Positions 8,397 to 13,802 of a DNA stretch of 13,802 nucleotides are shown one piece after another. Below the pieces are notes generated by a model that ran no database searches, had not been told where the DNA came from, and saw only the letters and a list, made by a program, of their open reading frames with translations. How positions within the stretch are numbered: the first letter of the stretch is position 1; each line of letters starts with the position of its first letter. The DNA is taken from the NCBI GenBank assembly GCA_001804345.1, contig MHFU01000163.1, positions 3,481-17,282 on the forward strand, read 5' to 3'. Both the position numbers and the translations under genes were made by a program. The DNA comes from Omnitrophica bacterium RIFOXYB12_FULL_50_7 (GTDB lineage: Bacteria; Omnitrophota; Omnitrophia; Omnitrophales; Aquincolibacteriaceae).

Positions 8397-8996
8397 ATGG
8401 AAACGAACGTGAACGTGCAAGCCAAGGTGACAACACCCCCGCGTCCTTATAAGCGTCAGGTGAAGAACATTATCATTCATCGCCCGATGCAGCGGGAATT
8501 CTCTTTTATGCTGATCGCCCTTTTCATGGTGGCGTCGGCGGCGGTCGCTTGGGTCATTCATCAGACCATTCGTGACGCGGCCACCGTGGGCGCGTTTTCT
8601 TTTGGACAGGTGAGTCCCATGGAGGTTCTTTCCGAAGTGAGTTACACGATCATTATCCGTGTGACGTTGGTCTTGATCCTCACGTTGATCATTATTGGCG
8701 CCTATGGCGTGGTTTTTCTTCATCGAGTGGCCGGCCCGGTTTTTCGTTTCCGCCAAACCCTGCTTAAAGTTAATCGTGGGGAATTGCCCCAGGACATCAA
8801 GATTCGCGAAGGAGATTTTTTCCACGAGATGGCCCATGATATTAATGTCATCCTTCAACGCCTGCGCACGGAACAGGAAAAAATTTCCGAGCTTAAGATA
8901 AAAGTCAGCGATTTTCAGAAAAACGTTCTCTCAGAGGACGTTCGCCGGAAGACCGAGGAAATGAAAGCGGTCCTTGATTCCTTCTCACAGATCTAA
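8397..8996 (+). CDS. Two-TM HAMP-domain protein without an output domain
   Basis: A 199-residue membrane protein. Residues 1-33 are basic and cytoplasmic. TM1 spans about 36-57, a short periplasmic stretch of about 25 residues follows, and TM2 spans about 83-108. A HAMP-like segment comes directly after, at about 109-157: 'HRVAGPVFRFRQTLLKVNRGEL' with the P-x-R/K-x5-L pattern of AS1, then 'REGDFFHEMAHDINVIL' as AS2. The last 40 residues form a charged coiled coil and then stop. There is no kinase, cyclase or methyl-accepting domain, so this is a HAMP unit alone. The start is fixed by AAAGGAG 6 nt upstream. It is the last gene before the terminator at 9054-9089 and is probably cotranscribed with the pump genes. 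HAMP helices relay signals between TM helices and a partner, so a trans-acting signalling partner is possible. The function is unknown. Confidence 0.8.
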   Translation: METNVNVQAKVTTPPRPYKRQVKNIIIHRPMQREFSFMLIALFMVASAAVAWVIHQTIRDAATVGAFSFGQVSPMEVLSEVSYTIIIRVTLVLILTLIIIGAYGVVFLHRVAGPVFRFRQTLLKVNRGELPQDIKIREGDFFHEMAHDINVILQRLRTEQEKISELKIKVSDFQKNVLSEDVRRKTEEMKAVLDSFSQI

Positions 8997-9053
8997 AAGT
9001 GAAATTTCCAACTCTTTTCAGGATAAAGGGTTGTGGCGAAATGAAGGATGAAA

Positions 9054-9089
9054 GGGGGCAGGCATTAATTGATTGCCCGCCCCTTTTTT
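9054..9089 (+). terminator. Rho-independent terminator of the efflux operon
   Basis: GGGGCAGGC at 9055-9063 pairs with GCCCGCCCC at 9075-9083 (9 positions, one A-C mismatch). The loop is AT-rich and 11 nt long, and a run of six T follows at 9084-9089. It lies 58 nt after the stop of the HAMP gene and separates the operon from the independently promoted gene downstream. Confidence 0.85.
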
Positions 9090-9158
9090 CTGAGGATCCA
9101 TGGGATTGAAATCCTGACGAGAATAGTCAAAGAGGTCTAACTTTATTTGCTGCACCCC

Positions 9159-9187
9159 TTGTCTTTATCTTTTTAAAAGGGTATACT
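9159..9187 (+). promoter_or_regulatory. Sigma-70-type promoter for the secreted protein gene
   Basis: TTGTCT (9159-9164, 4 of 6 to the -35 consensus) and TATACT (9182-9187, 5 of 6 to the -10) are separated by exactly 17 bp. A start near 9194 would give a leader of about 46 nt. A small inverted repeat, AGGGT (9178-9182) and ACCCT (9196-9200), straddles the -10 and could be an operator half-site pair, but it is only 5 bp. Confidence 0.6.
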
Positions 9188-9239
9188 TCTTTTCGACCCT
9201 CGCCAATCAGTATCATTTCACGAAAGGAGTAACACGAAA

Positions 9240-9845
9240 ATGAAGAAGTTCAACATCAGTTTGACGTTAGCGCTCGCTCTGTTGATGGTTGTTGGTTTTG
9301 GAGTTGCGACTTATGCGGCTCCCGCCTCGAACGAGCTTGTGATTGCGGATTTTGACACCGGGGACAAACCGAATAACATTGGCGGTGATTTCGGTGGATG
9401 GGACAAAGACCCAAACGATGAGTCCCAGGGGACGCAGATGTCTTTCGATACGGACGATAGTCAGGGGGAGGCTTCAGGTTATGCGATCCGTCTCGATTAC
9501 GATGTGGATTCTCCGAATCCGGCTTACAATGGTTTCTGGATGAAGCTGAATGGCGAGGACGCAACGGCTTACAACACCCTGAATTTTTATGTCAAGGGTG
9601 ATGCAAAGGCCGGTTACACCAAGCGTTTCAAGATTGAGCTCAAGGACATGACGAACAAGCCTTCTGCTTATATCGTGAGCGGCGTCACGGATCAGTGGCA
9701 GAAGGTTTCGATCCCGTTCGAGAAGTTTCGCCGTATCGAGAATTGGAACTCCTTGAACGAGCTTGTCTTTGTCTTCGACGATATCAACTCCAGTCCGAAG
9801 ACCGGAAGTATCTTGATCGACCAGATCACGTTCTCGAAGCAATAA
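9240..9845 (+). CDS. Secreted beta-sandwich protein, carbohydrate-binding-like
   Basis: A 201-residue exported protein. Residues 1-26 form a clear Sec signal peptide: MKK, then a hydrophobic core, then cleavage after 'ATYA'. There is no lipobox cysteine, so it is soluble in the periplasm or outside the cell. The mature part begins 'ELVIADFDTGDKPNNIGG' and continues with 'RLDYDVDSPNPAYNGFW', 'LNFYVKGDAK', 'DQWQKVSIPFEKF', 'LVFVFDDI' and ends 'GSILIDQITF'. This series of strands, starting with a D-F-D/E-x-G element and ending in an I-D-x-I-x-F strand, is typical of galactose-binding-like jelly-roll domains such as CBM11 and CIA30-type modules. No catalytic domain is attached. The acidic Gly/Asp/Asn-rich front half could bind calcium. 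AAAGGAG (9223-9229) lies 10 nt before ATG 9240. It has its own promoter and strong terminator, so it is a single-gene transcript, possibly highly expressed. Sugar binding is inferred from fold resemblance only. Confidence 0.75.
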   Translation: MKKFNISLTLALALLMVVGFGVATYAAPASNELVIADFDTGDKPNNIGGDFGGWDKDPNDESQGTQMSFDTDDSQGEASGYAIRLDYDVDSPNPAYNGFWMKLNGEDATAYNTLNFYVKGDAKAGYTKRFKIELKDMTNKPSAYIVSGVTDQWQKVSIPFEKFRRIENWNSLNELVFVFDDINSSPKTGSILIDQITFSKQ

Positions 9846-9874
9846 TCGAGGCGTTTTTTGGAGAAGTTGTTTCC

Positions 9875-9925
9875 AAACAGCCCCCGCGCTTCCTTGCGAA
9901 AGCAAGAGCGGGGGCTGTTTTTTTT
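9875..9925 (+). terminator. Very strong Rho-independent terminator with GAAA-capped stem
   Basis: AAACAGCCCCCGC (9875-9887) pairs perfectly over 13 bp with GCGGGGGCTGTTT (9908-9920). An inner helix CTTGC/GCAAG (9893-9897 with 9902-9906) is closed by the GNRA tetraloop GAAA. Eight T run from 9918 to 9925. The A's at the 5' foot make it potentially bidirectional. It follows the secreted protein stop by 29 nt. Confidence 0.93.
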
Positions 9926-9997
9926 GTAGTCCAGCCTCTTCGGCGAAACGTGGGAATTGCTGGCCGTATCTTCCTCTTGATGGTTGTGATCTCGGGG

Positions 9998-10026
9998 GTT
10001 AAAAGACCCTGGCTCCGGCCGATAAT
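9998..10026 (+). promoter_or_regulatory. Possible weak promoter for the SRPBCC-reductase leader
   Basis: GATAAT at 10021-10026 is a 5-of-6 match to a -10 box, and it would start transcription near 10033, right at the beginning of the structured unit. The matching -35 position (9998-10003, GTTAAA) is only 3 of 6. A promoter is expected here, because a strong terminator lies upstream and a gene downstream, but this particular assignment is tentative. Confidence 0.3.
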
Positions 10027-10135
10027 GTAAGGTAATCGTTCAGATCGCCCGGGTTTGACACCCGGCCTCGACTCTCGGTCTCAAACCGAGTCTCATCGGA
10101 GACTTCACGAAGCATCTGAACAGCTACAATGTAAG
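10024..10135 (+). repeat. 96-bp MITE-like inverted-repeat unit with 8-bp direct repeats, or structured leader RNA
   Basis: AATGTAAG occurs at 10024-10031 and 10128-10135. Between them lies a 96-bp unit (10032-10127) with imperfect terminal inverted repeats. The left end reads GTAATCGTTCAGATCGC; the right end, reverse-complemented, reads GTAGCTGTTCAGATGC. That is an 8-bp perfect core plus outer GTA and inner GC, with three mismatches and one bulge. This is the anatomy of a miniature inverted-repeat transposable element with an 8-bp target duplication, and there is no ORF. As RNA the same ends form a closing helix around three hairpins: CCGGGT/ACCCGG (10049-10054 with 10060-10065), CTCGGT/ACCGAG (10074-10079 with 10085-10090) and TCTC/GAGA (10091-10094 with 10099-10102). 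It sits 57 nt before the SRPBCC-reductase start codon, so it would be in that gene's leader. I recognise no known riboswitch consensus. The rest of the non-coding gap 9926-10184 shows only small inverted repeats. Confidence 0.5.
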
Positions 10136-10168
10136 AGAGTCCTATTCGGGACGGCTCTAAGACAGCAT

Positions 10169-10184
10169 GGAGGGGGTACCCCCA
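10169..10184 (+). promoter_or_regulatory. Shine-Dalgarno site embedded in a GGGGGTACCCCC palindrome
   Basis: GGAGG (10169-10173) is the only credible ribosome site for the gene that follows, and it supports ATG 10185 over the in-frame ATG 10167, which has none upstream. The G-run continues into a perfect 12-bp palindrome at 10172-10183 that ends two bases before the start codon. In RNA this can fold as a 4-bp G-C stem with a GUAC loop, hiding part of the ribosome site; the palindrome could also be a DNA-binding site. Confidence 0.5.
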
Positions 10185-11756
10185 ATGGAAAAAAGTGACG
10201 GCCTCTACTCCGTAAGCGCGAGCCGTGTATTGCCTGCCAATCGTTGGCAAGTTCTGCGCCTGCTTACGCGTGTTCAGGATTTTCCCCGTTATTTTCCATC
10301 GATCCTGGAATGCAAGGTTCTTTCCAGGGAGCGAAACCGTGTGGTAAGTTCCTGGCTTGTGGAAATGGAAAAAATTCCGATCTCCTGGAAGGAAGAAGGG
10401 ATCCTGGATCGGCGCCAGTTCATCATCCGCTTTCGTGCCTTGGAGGGCGATTTAGAAAAGTTTGAAGGCTGTTGGAAACTTGTGGAGCATCCCTCCGGAG
10501 GCACGGAGCTTTTTCTCGAAGTAACACTCAAGGTTGGAATTCCGGTGTTCGAGGTTGTGGCCGGTGGGATCATTGCCAATAAGGTCCAGAGCTACTTCGA
10601 ATCGCTCTTAAAGGCTTTTGAGGATGAATTGGTCCGGCGTCGCTACCATGGTCTGGAGGATCGTACTCCGAAGAATGTCTCAGGTTTTGCCGTGATCGGT
10701 CATCCCTATAATCTAGGGCATCTTATTAATTTTTTTGAGGCTCATCAGCAGGGTCGGGCGATCCAGTCGCCGGAATTTCTTGCCGAGATTTTCGAACAAA
10801 CGCCCCCGTTTGAGGCTGACGCGATTACGGAGTTCCGCTCCTTAAACGGTAAAACCGTGAACGGATCCTTTATTGTTTGTAATATCATTCCTGACATGCT
10901 GGATATGGATATTGGGAAAGCGGTTCGCAAAGTGGTGGATGCCTGCAAGCTTGCCGAGCGGCGCGGATTCGGCATTGTGGCGCTCGGCGGTTTTACGTCG
11001 ATCGCCGGCGAACGCTATGGGGATGATTTCCTAAAAATGGTCCGTATTCCCGTGACGACCGGTAATACGCTGACGGCTGCACTCGCCGTCGAGCAAGTGA
11101 AGAAAGCGGCGCAACTCATGGGGCTGGATCTCTCAAAGGCGAGAGTGACCATTTTGGGCGGGGCGGGTGATATCGGAAGTGCTTGTGCGCGTGGCCTGGC
11201 CGATAAGGTTCGTGAGATCACGGTCACGAGCCGGACTGGAAAAAGTTTCGGATGGATTAAGCGTGAGATTGCGAAGGTGGGAAAGGCCAAGGTACGTACG
11301 AGTCTCAACAACCGGGATGCCATCAAGAACGCCGATATTGTGATCGCGGCCGCGAGCGCGCATAAGCCGATCGTCGACGTCGCGAGCCTCAAGCCCGGTG
11401 CGATTGTCTGCGACATTGGTTACCCGAAAAATATTTCTTATTCTCCTATGGACCGTCAAGACATCCTTGTTTTTTCGGGAGGCATTTGTGAGATTCCGTG
11501 TGAATTCAAGAATTCGTTCGACCATGGGCTCCCGACGGAAAAAATCCTCTATGGGTGCTTTTCCGAGGCTATTGTCCTTGCGCTCGAAGAACGGTTTGAG
11601 CGTTACTCCTGGGGAAAGGGGAATATCACAAAAGAAAAAATGGCGGAAATTCTTGGGATGGCGGCCAAACATGGGTTTTATCCCGCGCCTTTTTTCTGGG
11701 GAGAAAAGCTTTTGTCGGATGACGAGATTCGTTCGATACGCGCCGCGTCTTTGTAG
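10185..11756 (+). CDS. SRPBCC (START-like) domain fused to an acyl-ACP-reductase-like enzyme
   Basis: 523 residues from ATG 10185, chosen for the GGAGG upstream. Residues about 1-150 look like an SRPBCC/Coq10-type lipid-binding domain ('VQDFPRYFPSILECKVL', then alternating strands and a long C-terminal helix). From about residue 168 ('FAVIGHPYNL') the protein follows cyanobacterial long-chain acyl-ACP reductase: ALGGFTSI at 266-273, TTGNTLTA from 291, a Rossmann ILGGAGDIGSA from 323, then GYPKN, 'CFSEA', and 'SWGKGNITKEKMAEILG' near the end. The family reduces fatty acyl-ACP to aldehyde with NADPH through a cysteine thioester. C439 or C435 in 'GGICEIPCEF' sits close to where I recall that cysteine. 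Cyanobacterial enzymes are about 340 residues and lack the N-terminal domain. No aldehyde-deformylating oxygenase gene is present, so an alkane product is not implied. The gene is preceded by a structured leader and followed after 69 nt by a sensor kinase. The similarity is recalled from memory, so the exact substrate is uncertain. Confidence 0.82.
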   Translation: MEKSDGLYSVSASRVLPANRWQVLRLLTRVQDFPRYFPSILECKVLSRERNRVVSSWLVEMEKIPISWKEEGILDRRQFIIRFRALEGDLEKFEGCWKLVEHPSGGTELFLEVTLKVGIPVFEVVAGGIIANKVQSYFESLLKAFEDELVRRRYHGLEDRTPKNVSGFAVIGHPYNLGHLINFFEAHQQGRAIQSPEFLAEIFEQTPPFEADAITEFRSLNGKTVNGSFIVCNIIPDMLDMDIGKAVRKVVDACKLAERRGFGIVALGGFTSIAGERYGDDFLKMVRIPVTTGNTLTAALAVEQVKKAAQLMGLDLSKARVTILGGAGDIGSACARGLADKVREITVTSRTGKSFGWIKREIAKVGKAKVRTSLNNRDAIKNADIVIAAASAHKPIVDVASLKPGAIVCDIGYPKNISYSPMDRQDILVFSGGICEIPCEFKNSFDHGLPTEKILYGCFSEAIVLALEERFERYSWGKGNITKEKMAEILGMAAKHGFYPAPFFWGEKLLSDDEIRSIRAASL

Positions 11757-11764
11757 AATGTAAT

Positions 11765-11799
11765 GCCTGGGACGGGTAGCGTCTCGCAGGCCGATTTTT
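11765..11799 (+). terminator. Weak terminator-like stem-loop between reductase and kinase genes
   Basis: GCCTG (11765-11769) pairs with CAGGC (11787-11791), and GAC/GTC (11771-11773 with 11781-11783) pair inside it. After CGA comes a run of five T (11795-11799). The stem is short and interrupted and the T-run is 3 nt away, so it may only attenuate read-through into the kinase gene. Confidence 0.3.
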
Positions 11800-11825
11800 G
11801 GTACGTGTCCGGAGGAGAGGGATCC

Positions 11826-13802
11826 ATGTTCGAAGCTTTCTGGCTCAATTGGTATGCGCTTCCGGTCGGCGGGATCGGCATCTTGATGTTCCTTACGGGA
11901 CTTTTCATCTATCTTCAGAATCGCCGCTCTTCCGTTAATTTCTCTTTTTTTCTTATCTGCCTTTGCGGGATCCTTTGGCTTTTTGGAATGGCGATGGTCT
12001 ATGCGGCATCTAATCCTAACCTTGCGCTTTTACTCTACCGGCGCGTGAGTTTTCTCGGTGTGGCCTTCATCGCTCCATGCATTTATTTCTTTTCGGTCCT
12101 CTGGCTCGGCCGCTACAAAGAACAGCGGCGGTTCGTCTGGACTTTTTTTGCGACCGGTGGCGCCTTCTATCTCGTGGGGCTTTTTTCCGCGGCGAGTTTT
12201 CCAGGTGTTTATCGATATTTTTGGGGTTATTACCCGCAGTACGGTCCCGTGAACTGCTGGTTTCTCGTTTTTTTTCTTATCGCCATTTTGACGGCGTTTT
12301 ATAACTTCATTACCGCCTACCGGCGCGAATCCCCGGGGCTTCGCAAGACACAGATCTCGTTCATTACGATGGCTTTTGTGGTCTCGTTCATCGGTATCTC
12401 GGATTTTTTTCCGAAACTGATCTACAATCCCGTCTATCCGCTCGGATTCCTGTGCGTGTTTTTCTGGATGCTGGTCGTGGCGTATGCGATCATCCGCTAC
12501 AAGGCCATGGATATCGAGACGGTGATCCACAAGACTCTCATGTGGCTCGTCTCGACGATCGCGGCCATGATACCGTTTGCCGCCGTTATCTACTGGACCC
12601 AGAGCCTTTGGAATCCATCGTCCGCCTGGGGCTCGATGTTCTATTGCCTCGCCGTGGCCCTGGCCTTTTATTTCTATTTTCGGTCCATTCAGCCGCGGCT
12701 GGATTACCTGTTCCAGCGCCAGAGGAAGAGCCTGCTTGCGGTTATGACAAGATTTTCCCAAGAGCTCGTGCATTTGAAGAATCTCCGGGATCTTCTGCAG
12801 AGTTTTGCGCGTATGCTCCGCCGTCAGCTTTATGTGCGCCGTCTTTCGGTTTTTTTGCTCGACGAGAAAAATGGGGAATATCTTCCGGTTATCGCGAAGG
12901 GGCTGCGTCATCTGAAACCGTTTCCCAGGGTCCATCCGTTTCTGGCCTGGCTTGAAGCAAAGGACGTGGTCGTGATGGGAGATCTTGTTGGCGCGGATCC
13001 TGAAGTAGAGATTTTTAAGTCCGAAATCGAACAATTCTTTCACGCGACACAGGGGATGGTCGCAGTGCCGCTCGTGCTGGGAGGGAGACTCATCGGGGTA
13101 GTGAGTCTCGGCCGCAAAGCCAATTTGAAGCCCTATCGGCCCAACGAAGTCCAATTCCTCACTGAGCTCAAGATCCCGGTGACGATAGCGTTCTCGAACT
13201 CCATGCGATACGAAAATATCAGCGAACTTTATACCCAGGTACGGAAGATGAGCGAGGAGCTCAAGCGGTGGAATGTCGAGTTGGAAAAACGTGTGGAGGA
13301 CCGGACGCGGGAGCTTGTTAAAACGCAGGACCAGCTGGTTCAGGCGGAGAAGCTTGCGACGCTCGGGACGCTCGCTGGAGGGGTGGCGCATGAGATCAAC
13401 AACCCGCTCACCGCAGTGCTGACGAACGCGCAAATCCTCAAGATGACTGCTACTGAGGATGTGAAGGAGTCTCTCGATTTGATCGAGGAAGGCGCGAAGC
13501 GGTGCCAGGGGATTGTGCAAAAGCTTATGAAATACGCCAGGAAGACCGCCGAAGAAGCGCCGCACCGAGATGTGGATCTTCGCGATGTGGTAAAAGGCAC
13601 TTGTGCGCTTCTTGGGTTCCAGTTCCAGCAGGAGAATATTGATGTGGAGATGAGGCTGGGGGACGTGCCGCTTGTCAAAGGGATCGCGGGGGAGCTCGAT
13701 CAGGTACTCATGAACCTTCTCGTGAACGCCCGCGATGCCATTTATGAGGCCTCCGCCACACCTCGCTGGAAGGATCCCTGCCTGTCCGGCAGGCAGGCGT
13801 CC
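11826..13802 (+). CDS. Membrane sensor histidine kinase (multi-TM, GAF, HisKA, HATPase), 3' end cut by window
   Basis: Open from ATG 11826 to the window end: 659 residues so far, no stop. GGAGGA (11811-11816) lies 9 nt upstream. Residues 1-230 hold about seven TM helices, like the N-terminal 7TM sensor region found in many histidine kinases. It ends in the family-like 'RYKAMDIETVIHKTL', and two more TM helices follow at about 239-257 and 268-287. A GAF-like domain covers about 312-455 ('VAVPLVLGGRLIGVVSLGR'), then a coiled coil at about 462-512. The HisKA H-box 'AGGVAHEINNPL' carries the phosphoacceptor H522. The ATPase N-box 'NLLVNARDA' carries N634. The G-boxes and any receiver domain lie beyond the window, and no response regulator is visible here. 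After the N-box the frame runs through a palindromic repeat at 13772-13802. It sits 69 nt after the reductase gene, perhaps cotranscribed. The ligand is unknown. Confidence 0.92.
   Translation, partial: MFEAFWLNWYALPVGGIGILMFLTGLFIYLQNRRSSVNFSFFLICLCGILWLFGMAMVYAASNPNLALLLYRRVSFLGVAFIAPCIYFFSVLWLGRYKEQRRFVWTFFATGGAFYLVGLFSAASFPGVYRYFWGYYPQYGPVNCWFLVFFLIAILTAFYNFITAYRRESPGLRKTQISFITMAFVVSFIGISDFFPKLIYNPVYPLGFLCVFFWMLVVAYAIIRYKAMDIETVIHKTLMWLVSTIAAMIPFAAVIYWTQSLWNPSSAWGSMFYCLAVALAFYFYFRSIQPRLDYLFQRQRKSLLAVMTRFSQELVHLKNLRDLLQSFARMLRRQLYVRRLSVFLLDEKNGEYLPVIAKGLRHLKPFPRVHPFLAWLEAKDVVVMGDLVGADPEVEIFKSEIEQFFHATQGMVAVPLVLGGRLIGVVSLGRKANLKPYRPNEVQFLTELKIPVTIAFSNSMRYENISELYTQVRKMSEELKRWNVELEKRVEDRTRELVKTQDQLVQAEKLATLGTLAGGVAHEINNPLTAVLTNAQILKMTATEDVKESLDLIEEGAKRCQGIVQKLMKYARKTAEEAPHRDVDLRDVVKGTCALLGFQFQQENIDVEMRLGDVPLVKGIAGELDQVLMNLLVNARDAIYEASATPRWKDPCLSGRQAS
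13772..13802 (+). repeat. Palindromic repeat inserted in the kinase reading frame
   Basis: CCTGCCTG (13777-13784) and CAGGCAGG (13790-13797) are perfect 8-bp arms around TCCGG. Symmetric outer arms GGA (13772-13774) and TCC (13800-13802) lie beyond two mismatched bases on each side. It is read in frame as part of the kinase (CLSGRQA...). Similar CCTGCCTG-type palindromes are, in my recollection, dispersed in genomes of some uncultivated bacterial lineages. The element may extend past the window. Confidence 0.65.

Noticed and set aside
9695..10030. A + strand frame of 111 codons overlapping the end of the secreted protein gene
   Set aside because: It runs out of frame through the secreted protein and then straight through the strong terminator hairpin. 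The product is not family-like and no ribosome site is evident.
10038..10121. A tRNA-like cloverleaf on the minus strand, with a 7-nt loop TTTGAGA on a 5-bp stem and an 8-bp outer helix
   Set aside because: There is no proper D-arm, no TTC in the would-be T-loop, extra bases between T-arm and acceptor, and no CCA or discriminator fit. The inverted-repeat unit explains the same helices better.
10167..10184. The earlier in-frame ATG at 10167 as the start of the SRPBCC-reductase gene
   Set aside because: No Shine-Dalgarno site lies upstream of it. Its extra six residues would be encoded by the ribosome site and palindrome themselves, while GGAGG fits ATG 10185.
12030..13565. A long open frame of 511 codons on the minus strand
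   Set aside because: It lies opposite the histidine kinase, whose + strand frame has TM helices, a GAF-like domain, the H-box and the N-box. The minus-strand protein is rich in His, Arg and Glu with no recognisable domain, typical of an antisense shadow.
1..13802. CRISPR arrays, rRNA genes, integrases or defence genes
   Set aside because: No regularly spaced repeats, rRNA-like stretches, transposase or recombinase motifs were seen on either strand.

Overview
The window reads as a stretch of a Gram-negative-type bacterial chromosome. It encodes a TolC-family outer-membrane channel, a periplasmic adaptor and inner-membrane RND pumps, so the cell has two membranes. Base composition is near balanced, and all eight genes lie on the + strand. 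The gene families and a CCTGCCTG/CAGGCAGG palindromic repeat inserted in a reading frame remind me of uncultivated lineages such as Candidatus Omnitrophota. That placement is an impression from memory, not shown by a marker gene.

Region 1 (1-9089) is an efflux operon: the 3' end of a TolC-like channel gene, a membrane-fusion adaptor, two different RND permeases back to back (2 nt between stop and start), and a small two-TM HAMP protein with no output domain. A stem-loop with a U-tract closes it at 9054-9089. The tandem permeases resemble the MdtB/MdtC arrangement and could form a mixed trimer. Each of the three pump proteins carries a family-atypical insert. The most striking is a 24-residue tandem duplication in the second permease.

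Region 2 (9159-9925) is a compact single-gene unit: a good -35/-10 promoter, a strong Shine-Dalgarno site, a secreted 201-residue beta-sandwich (carbohydrate-binding-like) protein, and a very strong terminator with a GAAA-capped stem.

Region 3 (9926-10184) is non-coding. It holds a 96-bp unit with terminal inverted repeats, flanked by a perfect 8-bp direct repeat. As DNA it looks like a tiny MITE; as RNA it folds into a closed multi-hairpin domain in the leader of the next gene. That gene's Shine-Dalgarno site overlaps a GGGGGTACCCCC palindrome.

Region 4 (10185-13802) encodes a fusion of an SRPBCC/START-like lipid-binding domain to a protein resembling cyanobacterial long-chain acyl-ACP reductase. 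Next comes a multi-TM, GAF-containing sensor histidine kinase that runs off the window. The kinase frame carries the palindromic repeat at the window edge.

The best candidates for something undescribed are the SRPBCC-acyl-ACP-reductase fusion with its structured or MITE-like leader, and the duplicated insert in the second RND permease.
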